The position numbers and the translations under genes are program-made. Positions 8,160 to 16,485 of a stretch of 64,000 bases of DNA are shown here, one piece after another. The notes beneath the pieces were generated by a model, which ran no database searches, had not been told where the DNA came from, and worked only from the letters and a program-made list of their open reading frames with translations. Origin of the DNA: JAWXUU01 sp044426045 (lineage in GTDB: Bacteria; Bacillota; Clostridia; Christensenellales; CAMQZB01); contig JAWXUX010000002.1 in the NCBI GenBank assembly GCA_044426045.1, positions 62,001 to 126,000 on the forward strand, given 5' to 3'. Positions within the stretch are counted from its first letter, which is position 1. Each line of letters begins with the position of its first letter.

Positions 8160-8870
8160 TTACAGTTTTTTCAGATATATCATATATTCTGCATTTTTCT
8201 GGATAGCGTGGGAAACATCGCATGTTCCGAGGTTTTCATATCCAAAATCTTCACCGCATTTTGCGACTTTTTCAATGGCAAATTGGATGTCCTTGGGGTC
8301 GGTTACAATGCCGTGTTTATTCAGCGCTTTTTTGCCACATTCAAACTGCGGTTTTATAAGAAGTAACATCTCGCGCGCAAAGTTTGATATGGTTGGGATT
8401 ATCATTGTTTCTGAAATAAATGATACATCCGAAACGATATAAAGCTCGCTTTCACAAAAGTCCACCGCTCTTAAAAATCTCGCGTTTGTGTTATCCATAA
8501 CAACCACTCGCTCGTCATTTTTCAAGCTTTCGTCAAGTTGGTTTTCGCCGACGTCCACTGCGTAAACTTTTTTTGCACCACGGGCAAGCAGGCAGTGGGT
8601 GAAGCCACCGTTGGATGCGCCGATATCAACAAAGGTTTTGCCCGCAACTTCAAAGCCGAAATGCTCGATTCCTTTTTCAAGTTTCAAACCGCCTTTTGAA
8701 ACGAATTCTAGCGCTTCCTTGATTTCGATTTGATTTTTATCAGAAACCTTTTCACCGCATTTTTTTATTTGTTTGCCGTCAACAAAAACTCTGCCCGATT
8801 TGATTTTATCTTGGGCATTGGATTTTGATTTTAATGCAAATTTTGATTGAACCATTTCATCAAGTCTCAT
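8160..8870 (-). CDS. tlyA: TlyA-family rRNA 2'-O-methyltransferase
   Basis: 236 residues. Residues 1-60 form an S4 RNA-binding domain (MRLDEMVQSKF through DGKQIKK). The rest is an FtsJ-like SAM methyltransferase with FVDIGASNGGFTHCLL as the SAM-binding motif and a VSDVSFIS block. Family members methylate ribose of 16S and 23S rRNA; they were earlier called hemolysin A. The start overlaps the end of dxs by 11 bases, so the two are translationally coupled at the end of the OLE operon. Confidence 0.92.
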   Translation of the reverse strand: MRLDEMVQSKFALKSKSNAQDKIKSGRVFVDGKQIKKCGEKVSDKNQIEIKEALEFVSKGGLKLEKGIEHFGFEVAGKTFVDIGASNGGFTHCLLARGAKKVYAVDVGENQLDESLKNDERVVVMDNTNARFLRAVDFCESELYIVSDVSFISETMIIPTISNFAREMLLLIKPQFECGKKALNKHGIVTDPKDIQFAIEKVAKCGEDFGYENLGTCDVSHAIQKNAEYMIYLKKL

Positions 8871-10680
8871 AACTTTTCACCGCTTTTATTATATCGGAAA
8901 CTGAAATGCCAGCTTCTGCTTGTTGCTCGCTTGCAGTACCCGATTCAAGCACGCAAGATATTTCCATTTTTTTGATGTTTTTGAATATTCCTTTATCGAT
9001 AAAATAATCAGAAACAAGGCTTGCAAATCCGCCGTTTGCGTTGCTTTCAGAAAGCAAAATCACGTTTTTTTCTTTCAGATTTTCAAGGGTGTTTTCATCA
9101 AGTGGGAATGCAAATCTTGCGTTTATCACTGAAAATTCAGTTTCGCTTTTTTGGCTCGCTTTTATTGCGTTTTCACATGGCACCGCACCGCATGCGATAA
9201 CCACTGTTTCGGCGTTTGATGTTTTGAGATATTCCCATTTTCCGTATTCAAAAGGTGTGCTTTCGCATGCTGAAAAATCGAATGAATATCCGCGTGGATA
9301 CCTTATTGCAAGTGGCTTTTTGCTTTGGAGAGAATACTCCATTGCGCATTCAAGTTCGGCGTTATCTTTTGGGCAAATAATATCCACACCGCCTGTCGAT
9401 AAAAGGAAGTTCATATCCAACATTCCTTGGTGGGTTTCACCGTCGTTTCCAACGATTCCGCACCTGTCGATAAGGAATGTGACTGGAAGTTTTGGAAGCA
9501 CAACATCGTGATAGATTCCATCAAATCCGCGTTGCAAAAACGATGAGTAGCAAAGGACATATGGCATTAAACCGCCCGCGCACATGCCAGCTGAAAATGT
9601 CACGGCATGGGGCTCGCAAATGCCCACGTCAAAGAGTTTCGAAGGGAGCTCTGAAGCAAATTTTGTTAGACCAACGCCATCTGCCATGCCCGCTGTTATT
9701 GCGACAATTTTATCGTTTTTCTTTGCCATTTCAAGGAGTTTTTCACCCACAACAGCAGAAAAATCTTTATCTTTTTTTAGGAAATTTTTTGACACGCCAT
9801 GGAAAAATTCAGGCGATTGTTCGGCATCGGGATAGCCCTTTCCTTTTGTTGTTTTGATGTGCAAAATGCATGGGTTTTTAATGTCTTTTATGGTAGAAAG
9901 GAACTTTATTAGCTCTGCAATATTGTGCCCGTCGATTGCGCCAAAATAGTCAATTCCCATGAGTTCAAAAAACTTGCCTTGTGAATATTTTGCGAAAAAT
10001 TTACGCTTCGAATTCGAGAGTTTTTTCTTGATTGTTTCGCCTTTTGGCAGCCTTAAAATCATGCCTTTGACTGAGGCTTTTATGTTTCTGGCACGCTTGT
10101 TTGCACGAAGATTTGTGAGGTATTTTGAAAGCCCGCCAACGTTTTTTGATATCGACATTCCGTTATCATTCAGCACAACGAGAAACTGGCCTTGATATTC
10201 CACAAGACCATTCAGCGCTTCAAAAGACAGTCCGCTTGATATAGAGCCGTCCCCAATAACGCTGACTATTTTTTGGTTTTTACTTAGGATATCGCGGGCG
10301 ATTGCCATGCCATATCCAATAGAAATTGACGTTGCATTGTGACCTGTGTTGAACGCATCGTGCGATGATTCCTTGGTTTTTGGAAAGCCCGCAAGTCCGT
10401 TTTTTGTTCGCAATGTTTCAAAGCTTTCCCTTCTTCCCGTGAGAATTTTGTGGGTGTAGCATTGGTGACCAACATCATAGATTATTTTATCATTTTCAGT
10501 TTCAAACACGTATAAAAGCGCCACAGAAAGTTCCACTATGCCTAGGTTTGATGCTAGATGTCCACCGTTTTCACGAGTGACACACACAATGTTTTCACGA
10601 ACTTCGTGGCAAAGAATTTCCAGTTCTTTCACCGATAAAGTACGCAAATCTTCTGGGGAATTAATTTTTTCGAGATACAT
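8860..10680 (-). CDS. dxs: 1-deoxy-D-xylulose-5-phosphate synthase
   Basis: 606 residues, close to the family norm of about 620. The thiamine diphosphate site is seen as VIGDGSISSGLSFEALN followed by LNDNGMSIS, and the early YDVGHQCYTHKILTGR block carries a conserved active-site His. The central and C-terminal transketolase domains are complete. The enzyme condenses pyruvate and glyceraldehyde 3-phosphate, the first step of the MEP isoprenoid pathway in the cytosol. It is placed after ispA, the OLE RNA and oapA, which matches the conserved OLE gene neighbourhood. Confidence 0.97.
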   Translation of the reverse strand: MYLEKINSPEDLRTLSVKELEILCHEVRENIVCVTRENGGHLASNLGIVELSVALLYVFETENDKIIYDVGHQCYTHKILTGRRESFETLRTKNGLAGFPKTKESSHDAFNTGHNATSISIGYGMAIARDILSKNQKIVSVIGDGSISSGLSFEALNGLVEYQGQFLVVLNDNGMSISKNVGGLSKYLTNLRANKRARNIKASVKGMILRLPKGETIKKKLSNSKRKFFAKYSQGKFFELMGIDYFGAIDGHNIAELIKFLSTIKDIKNPCILHIKTTKGKGYPDAEQSPEFFHGVSKNFLKKDKDFSAVVGEKLLEMAKKNDKIVAITAGMADGVGLTKFASELPSKLFDVGICEPHAVTFSAGMCAGGLMPYVLCYSSFLQRGFDGIYHDVVLPKLPVTFLIDRCGIVGNDGETHQGMLDMNFLLSTGGVDIICPKDNAELECAMEYSLQSKKPLAIRYPRGYSFDFSACESTPFEYGKWEYLKTSNAETVVIACGAVPCENAIKASQKSETEFSVINARFAFPLDENTLENLKEKNVILLSESNANGGFASLVSDYFIDKGIFKNIKKMEISCVLESGTASEQQAEAGISVSDIIKAVKSYET

Positions 10681-10740
10681 TTTTTGCCCCTTTTATTGTG
10701 ATATTTTCATTTATTTATATTTATATTTATTACTTCGTTA

Positions 10741-11391
10741 TTATTTTTTATTGACACTGACAAAGATTGAAAGAATTTTTGCAACCCCGCCCATGATTTC
10801 TTTGTTTTTTGCCATCGCGATTGACTTGCCAATCGCCTTGCCACCAACTGTCAAAGATGAAACGATTGAAGACAGCACAATGCTGTATATTATGCTGTAT
10901 GCCGCAGGCAAATATTGCAATAAAATTGCGAGAATTGCGGCGAGCGCCACACCGGAAACGATACCACAGATGTCACCGATAACGTCGTTACAAACCGATG
11001 ATGTTTTATCGGCATTTTTCAATAATTTTATTGCCACAACGGCTGATTTATCCTTTCTTGACGCACGCGCGATGAAAGGTTCGATGTCGCAAGATGCTGC
11101 CGCAACACCAATCACGTCGAATGTGATATTCACAACTAAAAGCACCAAAACAATTACAAACGCTGTTATAAGACCTCCGCTTCCAAGTGCAAGTTGCGAC
11201 AAAAAGCTGAACACGGCAGATAGCACAAAAGCCAGAATAAAGATGATTGTTATCCAAACTTTATTTGATTTTTTCTTTTTCTTATTGCCATTCTTTCTTT
11301 TCGGGTCAACGGTTTCTTTCGTTTTTTTAGATCTTGACTTTGGTTCATTATTTTCATTTACAGTTTTTGAGTTTTGCTCGGAGTGTTCCAT
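10741..11391 (-). CDS. oapA: OLE RNA-associated membrane protein OapA
   Basis: 216 residues: a Lys/Arg-rich N-terminus (residues 19-44) and four predicted membrane helices (about 44-69, 72-98, 140-161, 164-188). Two copies of DVIG occur (Asp92 and Asp136), the second as DVIGD, a DxxxD motif of the kind known from OapA. OapA binds the OLE RNA and anchors it in the membrane; the complex is linked to stress tolerance in Bacillus halodurans. The call rests on topology, motif and position between a roughly 580-nt structured RNA and dxs. AGAGG precedes the ATG. Confidence 0.85.
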   Translation of the reverse strand: MEHSEQNSKTVNENNEPKSRSKKTKETVDPKRKNGNKKKKKSNKVWITIIFILAFVLSAVFSFLSQLALGSGGLITAFVIVLVLLVVNITFDVIGVAAASCDIEPFIARASRKDKSAVVAIKLLKNADKTSSVCNDVIGDICGIVSGVALAAILAILLQYLPAAYSIIYSIVLSSIVSSLTVGGKAIGKSIAMAKNKEIMGGVAKILSIFVSVNKK

Positions 11392-11404
11392 TTTTTCCTC
11401 TTTT

Positions 11405-11486
11405 TTTATTTTGATACATATTAAAATTAGCGGAAGATTTCCCGCTAATAAAGTTTTGTTAAACTCGGAAAACCGAGTTTAACATT
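11405..11486 (-). other. Two hairpins between OLE RNA and oapA
   Basis: On the minus strand an 11-bp stem GTTAAACTCGG/CCGAGTTTAAC (11460-11485) is followed by a second stem TTAGCGG/CCGCTAA (near 11425-11445) with a short T run. They may form the 3' boundary of the OLE RNA, attenuate transcription into oapA-dxs-tlyA, or mark a processing site. Neither has a strong U tract. Confidence 0.55.
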
Positions 11487-11493
11487 GTTTTTT

Positions 11494-12073
11494 TGTTTTG
11501 GTGGTGTATACTAAGTAAACTTTGCGGCTTTAGGTTCAGTAAGATTTCCTTGAAGCACACTCCCCGTCGCCGAAAGAGCCGTTTCCGATTATGCGCTTAA
11601 TCGCCGTGTTTCCACATGCGAAACTGAATCGCCACTTAGACCACACCTTAATCCCTAGTATACTTTGGCTAGCAAACAGTCTAGAAGCTTTCCTTGGCAG
11701 CAAATTACAAATTTAGCCTCTTTTGCAAGACAGGTTTCATGTGGCAATCAATATCTTTCGCTTGGCCAAGCAAAATCAATCGTGATCCATAATCCACCAA
11801 CCCCACTCAAGGCAGGCTACACTGCACACAGCTTTCGCCGCATTGCAGGTTTAATCTCGTTCCGTAGAAATAAACTCCCCACGCAAACAAGTCTCCACGG
11901 TAGATGGGGTTGAAGCTATATGCCATTACAGCCGTCCCATAAACCTTAACTCCCAGCACACACCCCAGTTTGGGCAACTAGAGCAAGCACCAGAAACTTC
12001 ATCGATGTGCCCTTCTCGTCCTTTTAGCTCCGCTTCAAAATGTAAGATACTGACTAGAATACTGCACCACCAC
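11494..12073 (-). ncRNA. ole: OLE RNA (ornate, large, extremophilic noncoding RNA)
   Basis: A stretch of about 580 bases without a supportable ORF between ispA and oapA. It starts just after a consensus promoter, and its ends pair: GGUGGUG at 12065-12071 with CACCACC at 11500-11506, closing the whole RNA. Local GC content is higher than in the flanks, and several internal inverted segments are visible. Position (ispA-RNA-four-helix protein-dxs), length and strand all match the OLE RNA of Bacillus halodurans and clostridia. The RNA forms a membrane complex with OapA. I identify it by context and ends, not by a covariance-model score. Confidence 0.85.
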
Positions 12074-12077
12074 TTTG

Positions 12078-12106
12078 AATATATCATATGTTGGTAGTTT
12101 TGTCAA
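12078..12106 (-). promoter_or_regulatory. Dedicated promoter of the OLE RNA
   Basis: TTGACA (12101-12106), 17 bases, TATATT (12078-12083) on the minus strand, ending about five bases before the 5' closing stem of the RNA. It allows the RNA to be made independently of the upstream ispA operon. Confidence 0.8.
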
Positions 12107-12117
12107 GCACTTTGTGA

Positions 12118-12146
12118 GAAATGCGTGGCGAGTGCCACGCATTTTT
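12118..12146 (-). terminator. Hairpin between ispA and the OLE promoter
   Basis: AAATGCGTGGC and GCCACGCATTT form an 11-bp stem with a 4-base loop directly after the ispA stop. The downstream U tract on the minus strand is short (TTTCTC), so it may be a weak terminator or an mRNA end-protecting hairpin. Confidence 0.6.
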
Positions 12147-13033
12147 TACTTGTTTCTTGTTGCGATATTTTCAATCAAGTCCATGAAAAAGCCTTTTTTG
12201 CCTTTTACTTTTGATATGATTTCTTTACACTCGGAAACTTGAACAGCTACTTCTTCTTTGGCTTTTTCAAGTCCCATTGCTGAAACAAAGGTGAATTTGT
12301 TTTTCGCTTCATCTTTGCCTGTTGATTTGCCAATGATTGCAGAATCGCCTTCGACATCGAGAATGTCATCTGTGAGTTGGAAAAGCACACCAAGGTGTTC
12401 GCCAAATTGTTCCAAAATTTCGATATTTTCTTCACTTGCACCCGCAATGATTGCACCTGTGACGATTGAAGCTGTCAAAAGTCCGCCGGTTTTCTTTCTG
12501 TGCATGTAAAGAAGGTCTTCCATTGTTCTTTCATCATTTGGCACATTTTCAAAGTGGATATCGGCACATTGACCGGAAATCATACCGCTTGGACCTGCCA
12601 TTTTTGCGATGTATTTCATTGCACGAAGTCCTCTTTCCCCGATAAATGCAACGCCATCTGCCATAACTTCAAAAGCTAGCGACAAAAGCGCGTCACCCGC
12701 AAGAAGTGCGTTTGCATCGCCATAGACTTTGTGATTTGTTGGGTTACCCCTTCTCAAATCATCGTTATCCATGCATGGAAGGTCATCGTGAATCAATGAA
12801 TATGTGTGAATCATTTCAATCGCAACAGCAAAGTTTTCAAGGTCATCTTGGTTGCAATCAAACATTCTGCCTGTTTCAAAAACAAGAATTGGTCTCAATC
12901 TTTTGCCGTTTGCCATGAGCGAATAGTTCATAGCGTCAAGCAATGTTGGGAAACATTCCGCTTTCATGAATCTTGGCAAGTTTCTTTCAAAATTCGTGAT
13001 TTTTAGTTGATAATTGTTCAAAAAATCGTTCAT
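12146..13033 (-). CDS. ispA: Polyprenyl synthetase (farnesyl/geranyl diphosphate synthase type)
   Basis: 295 residues with both Asp-rich motifs of trans-prenyl synthases: DDLPCMDNDDLRRG (about residues 84-97) and QLTDDILD near residue 225. These bind the magnesium-diphosphate of the allylic substrate. The chain length cannot be fixed from sequence, but the position after xseB fits IspA, which makes C15 diphosphate. It is downstream of xseA-xseB and 19 bases from xseB. Together with dxs it brackets the OLE RNA, linking that locus with isoprenoid supply. Confidence 0.95.
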   Translation of the reverse strand: MNDFLNNYQLKITNFERNLPRFMKAECFPTLLDAMNYSLMANGKRLRPILVFETGRMFDCNQDDLENFAVAIEMIHTYSLIHDDLPCMDNDDLRRGNPTNHKVYGDANALLAGDALLSLAFEVMADGVAFIGERGLRAMKYIAKMAGPSGMISGQCADIHFENVPNDERTMEDLLYMHRKKTGGLLTASIVTGAIIAGASEENIEILEQFGEHLGVLFQLTDDILDVEGDSAIIGKSTGKDEAKNKFTFVSAMGLEKAKEEVAVQVSECKEIISKVKGKKGFFMDLIENIATRNK

Positions 13034-13051
13034 CTCATCTCTCCTTACTTT

Positions 13052-13255
13052 CTAGAACGGCGTTTCTACAAGCCCGTCTAGTTCTTCTTTTATTTTCGTT
13101 ATTTTACCTTTAGAATCTTGCAAAACATCAAGACAATCTTTTGTGATTTTCACTCCGTTTTCAAAAAGCTTTATGCTTTCTTCAAAGCTTGTTTCCTCGC
13201 TTTCAAGTTTTGCAATTATTTCGTCTAATTTTTTAGTTCCTTCTTCAAATTTCAT
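13052..13255 (-). CDS. xseB: Exodeoxyribonuclease VII small subunit
   Basis: 67 residues, the usual size. MKFEEGTKKLDEIIAKLESE and the following helix are the typical two-helix coiled-coil fold of XseB, which decorates the XseA subunit of exonuclease VII, a bidirectional single-strand DNase. The ATG overlaps the xseA stop by four bases. Confidence 0.93.
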   Translation of the reverse strand: MKFEEGTKKLDEIIAKLESEETSFEESIKLFENGVKITKDCLDVLQDSKGKITKIKEELDGLVETPF

Positions 13256-14448
13256 TTTCGCACCTCTATTTTTTCAACTATGCTTGTGACAGTTCCGTCG
13301 GCAAAGAAGCTTTTGATTTCACTGCCTTTTGAAACGTCGGCAATCGATTTCACGCTTTTGCCATCCGAAAGTAGCTTTGAATAACCTCTGTCGAGAAGCG
13401 CAATGGGGCTCAAACTTTCAATTTTTTCTTTTCTGAGTTTGATTTCATTTCGCTTTTGGACATATTTTTCACGCACAGCTGAAGTGAGTTTGTTTGTTTT
13501 TAAGTTCATTTCGCCAGTTGCTTCTGAAAGCACTTTTTGGGTGTGCAATTGAAGTTTCGAGGCATTTGTTAGAAATTTTGTTTGCATTCTTTCCGTTTTG
13601 CTTTCAAAATTGCGTTTCATTATGCCCGCTTTTTGTTTGAAAGCTCGCACCTCGGAAACTAGGTCGGAAACTGCAAGTTCGCTTGCTGCTGACGGCGTTG
13701 GCGCACGCAAATCGGAAGCAAAATCACAAAGCGTGAAGTCGGTTTCGTGACCTACTGCGGAAATTATTGGAGTATCTGCCCCATAAACTGCCCGCACAAC
13801 AAGTTCTTCGTTGAAACAGTTCAAATCTTCGAAAGAGCCCCCGCCACGACCAACGATGATAACGTCGCATTTGCCACTTTTGTCAAGCGCCCTTAAAGCC
13901 TTTGTTATGCTTTGAGCTGAGCCGTCGCCTTGCACTTTTGCAGGATACAACATGATGTTCACAAATGGGTTACGCCTTGTTGTGACGTTGATTATGTCGC
14001 GGATAACTGCGCCAGTTTCACTTGTGACAACGCCGATATTTTTGACGTCTTTCGGGATTGGCTTTTTGTGGTTTTCGTCAAACAGACCCTCGCTTTCAAG
14101 TTGCGCTTTGAGTTCAACAAACTTAAGATACAGCGCCCCAAGTCCTGCGGGCGTGATTTGCGAGACGCGAAGCCCAAGCGAGCCACCTTTCACATAGAAA
14201 TCAATACTGCACCGAACAAGCACTTTTTCACCGTTTTTCGGGATGAATTTACCGCCGATACCGCCGTTGAAATATGTGCAGAACATTGTGGAGTCTTCGT
14301 CTTTTATTGAAAAATAGACGTGGTTTCCGCTTCGTTTGATGTTTGTGACTTCACCAGATAAAAGGATTCCATGAAGGTGCTCTTCGGCGGAAAAAATTCG
14401 TTTTATTATGTTTGCGATTTCCCCAACGGAGAAAATTCTTTCTTCCAT
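13252..14448 (-). CDS. xseA: Exodeoxyribonuclease VII large subunit
   Basis: 398 residues. The N-terminal OB-fold (residues 1-100) shows GEVTNIKRSGNHVYFSIKDE. The catalytic domain contains GVVTSETGAVIRDI, IIVGRGGGSFEDL and PIISAVGHETDFTLCD, the conserved blocks of the family. A long coiled coil follows before the C-terminal segment. With XseB it degrades single-stranded DNA to acid-insoluble oligonucleotides in recombination and repair. Overlaps xseB by four bases; folD lies 82 bases upstream. Confidence 0.96.
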   Translation of the reverse strand: MEERIFSVGEIANIIKRIFSAEEHLHGILLSGEVTNIKRSGNHVYFSIKDEDSTMFCTYFNGGIGGKFIPKNGEKVLVRCSIDFYVKGGSLGLRVSQITPAGLGALYLKFVELKAQLESEGLFDENHKKPIPKDVKNIGVVTSETGAVIRDIINVTTRRNPFVNIMLYPAKVQGDGSAQSITKALRALDKSGKCDVIIVGRGGGSFEDLNCFNEELVVRAVYGADTPIISAVGHETDFTLCDFASDLRAPTPSAASELAVSDLVSEVRAFKQKAGIMKRNFESKTERMQTKFLTNASKLQLHTQKVLSEATGEMNLKTNKLTSAVREKYVQKRNEIKLRKEKIESLSPIALLDRGYSKLLSDGKSVKSIADVSKGSEIKSFFADGTVTSIVEKIEVRK

Positions 14449-14530
14449 GCCTCACCTTTATGATTTTTGTTTTGTTTTATTTTCTTTTTTGTTATGTTTT
14501 TGTGTTTTGGATTGTTCTTTGATTTGTTTT

Positions 14531-15364
14531 TTATTTTTTCAAGGCTGAATTTGCCGTGTTTTGCATGAGAATTGCACGCGTCATTGGACCAACTCCGCCA
14601 GGAACTGGAGTGATGAAGCTTGCGATTTTTTCTACGTTTTCATAATCCACATCGCCATAAAGTTTGCCGTTTTCGCGGTTCATGCCAACGTCGATAACGA
14701 CAGCACCTTCTTTCACCATATCAGCTGTTATAAGGTGTTTCACGCCAACAGCGACAATCAAAATATCCGCTTGCAACGTGTGAGATTTCAAATCTTTTGT
14801 TCTTGAGTGAGTGTAGGTCACAGTTGCTGATTCTTTGAGCATCATGAGCCCAAGTGGTTTGCCAACGATGTTGCTTCTTCCAACTATCACAACGTGTTTT
14901 CCACAAATTTCAGTGCCAGTTTCGCGCACGAGGTCGATACAACCTTGTGGCGTGCATGGTTTGAAGCCATCTTCACCAAGGAAAACCTTGCCGATGTTTG
15001 GTTTTGTGAAGCAATCAACGTCCTTTTCAGGTGCGATTGCGTCGATGATTTTTGATTCATTGATATGTTTTGGAAGTGGCATTTGCACCAAAATTCCCGA
15101 GATTGTTTCATCTTTATTTGATTTATCGATGATTTCAAGAAGTTCTGCTTCTGTTGTTTCTTTTGGCAAAATCAATTCTTTTGCCTCAATTCCACATTCA
15201 ACGCAGTCGCGTCCCTTGCTTGCGACATAAACTTTTGACGCTTCGTCATCACCGACAAGCACAACTAGTAGACACGGAAAAATTCCTTCCGCGTTCATTT
15301 TTTCAACTTGTGCTTTAACTTTTGCTTTTGTTTCTTTTGCAAGTTTATTTCCGTTTATTTTCAT
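14531..15364 (-). CDS. folD: Bifunctional methylenetetrahydrofolate dehydrogenase/cyclohydrolase
   Basis: 277 residues, the typical length. YVASKGRDCVECGI contains the catalytic Tyr/Lys region, GILVQMPLPKHI the folate-binding block, VIVGRSNIVGKPLG the NADP-binding block and PGGVGPMTRAILM the C-terminal signature. It interconverts 5,10-methylene-, 5,10-methenyl- and 10-formyl-tetrahydrofolate in the cytosol. Lies between nusB and xseA in the conserved Firmicute order. Confidence 0.96.
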   Translation of the reverse strand: MKINGNKLAKETKAKVKAQVEKMNAEGIFPCLLVVLVGDDEASKVYVASKGRDCVECGIEAKELILPKETTEAELLEIIDKSNKDETISGILVQMPLPKHINESKIIDAIAPEKDVDCFTKPNIGKVFLGEDGFKPCTPQGCIDLVRETGTEICGKHVVIVGRSNIVGKPLGLMMLKESATVTYTHSRTKDLKSHTLQADILIVAVGVKHLITADMVKEGAVVIDVGMNRENGKLYGDVDYENVEKIASFITPVPGGVGPMTRAILMQNTANSALKK

Positions 15365-15399
15365 TTTTTCCGCTCTCTTATCCGCTACTTTTTATGTTT

Positions 15400-15813
15400 T
15401 TATTCCGCTTTTGAAAAATCGCATGCCAAGCTTGCCAAAATTCCGTTGATATAGCTGCCGCTTTTTTCCGCGCCGAATTTTTTTGAAAGGTTCAATGCTT
15501 CGTTAACTGCAACTTTCAATGGCACGTCACTTTCGTTTTTCATTTCATAAAGTGCTAGCACCAAAATTGATAGGTCAGTTTTGAAAATTCTTTCAAGGTC
15601 AAAGCCAATTGATTTTTCCTTGATTGCATTTTGGAGATTTTCCATATCCGCTACCACTCCAGCAAATACTCTGTCGATATATTCCACATCTTCATCTGTG
15701 ATTTGGTATTCCCCTGAAAGTAGCAAATCTACTTTTGTTTCGCTTTCTATTTTTTCTGTGAATAGGTATTCAAAAATCAGTTTGAATACTAGCTCTCTTG
15801 CATCTTTACGCAT
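15400..15813 (-). CDS. nusB: Transcription antitermination protein NusB
   Basis: 137 residues, all-helical, starting MRKDARELVFKLIFEYLF and ending with the typical block AVNEALNLSKKFGAEKSGSYINGILASL. NusB binds boxA RNA with S10 and supports rRNA antitermination. The start overlaps the end of the Asp23-family gene by eight bases. Confidence 0.94.
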   Translation of the reverse strand: MRKDARELVFKLIFEYLFTEKIESETKVDLLLSGEYQITDEDVEYIDRVFAGVVADMENLQNAIKEKSIGFDLERIFKTDLSILVLALYEMKNESDVPLKVAVNEALNLSKKFGAEKSGSYINGILASLACDFSKAE

Positions 15814-16210
15814 TGTTGTCCTCGCCGTTTATCTTTTTTTCAAAATCCAGTTCAAATACTTCTTCCGCCTTGAATATCACGCCAAGAATACGCACGTCTA
15901 CTGCTGTTATTTTGAATTTTGTCATTGTTTCTATTGCTGTTTTTACAGCTTCTTGCACTTTGAATGCAACTTCTGGCACAACCACATAGTCATGCACGTA
16001 TATTGACAAATCGCAATACACTTTGTCGCCATCAAAGTCGATTTTTATCTTTTGCAAAAAGGTTTCTTTACTGCCATCATCTCCCGCGATATTTGGCGCT
16101 ACACCTTCAACTTCAGAAACGGCAACTGTCGCGATATCTGTTAGTATGCTTAGATCATATGTCGTTCTGCCTTTATTTGATTTTGTTTTATCTTTATTGA
16201 AAACTGCCAT
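15806..16210 (-). CDS. Asp23/Gls24-family envelope stress protein (YqhY-like)
   Basis: 134 residues. TYDLSILTDIATVAVSEVEGVAPNIA and the block VYCDLSIYVHDYVVVPEVAFKVQEAV are characteristic of the Asp23/YqhY family of small alpha/beta proteins. In Bacillus, yqhY lies next to nusB, accBC and folD and influences fatty-acid metabolism; its biochemical role is not settled. It is the first gene of the long operon reaching tlyA, with AGAGGTG before the ATG and a strong promoter 50 bases upstream. Confidence 0.9.
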   Translation of the reverse strand: MAVFNKDKTKSNKGRTTYDLSILTDIATVAVSEVEGVAPNIAGDDGSKETFLQKIKIDFDGDKVYCDLSIYVHDYVVVPEVAFKVQEAVKTAIETMTKFKITAVDVRILGVIFKAEEVFELDFEKKINGEDNNA

Positions 16211-16259
16211 TTGACACCTCTTATTTGATATATTTTATACTTTAAAAATCTTCTCGGGT

Positions 16260-16288
16260 ATTATACCATAATATTACTTATATTTCAA
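16260..16288 (-). promoter_or_regulatory. Promoter of the asp23-nusB-folD-xse-ispA operon
   Basis: TTGAAA (16283-16288), 17 bases, TATAAT (16260-16265) on the minus strand, with TGG just before the -10 box (extended -10). Confidence 0.75.
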
Positions 16289-16429
16289 TCACATTTTTTA
16301 ATTTTTTACTTTTTTTTACAGCTTTACACTCTTTTTACGCATTTATTTAGATTTTTTATAAAAATGTACTTTAAATGCTATGTTTGCGAGATTTTTTTGC
16401 AATTAAGCAATATATTTTTCCGATTGATA

Positions 16430-16458
16430 TTGACATTTTTCGCGTTTTATTGTATTCT
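16430..16458 (+). promoter_or_regulatory. Promoter of the MarR-family gene
   Basis: TTGACA (16430-16435), 17 bases, TATTCT (16453-16458), about 28 bases before the start codon at 16486. Confidence 0.65.
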
Positions 16459-16485
16459 TACTTCATAGAGCTTATGGAGGTTATT

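Noticed and set aside
11665..11913. 82-codon ORF within the OLE region (plus strand)
   Set aside because: No ribosome site or protein-like composition; it lies antisense to the structured RNA.
11494..12073. tmRNA, RNase P RNA or 6S RNA
   Set aside because: Length of about 580 nt, no tRNA-like ends, no recognisable RNase P core; gene context fits OLE instead.
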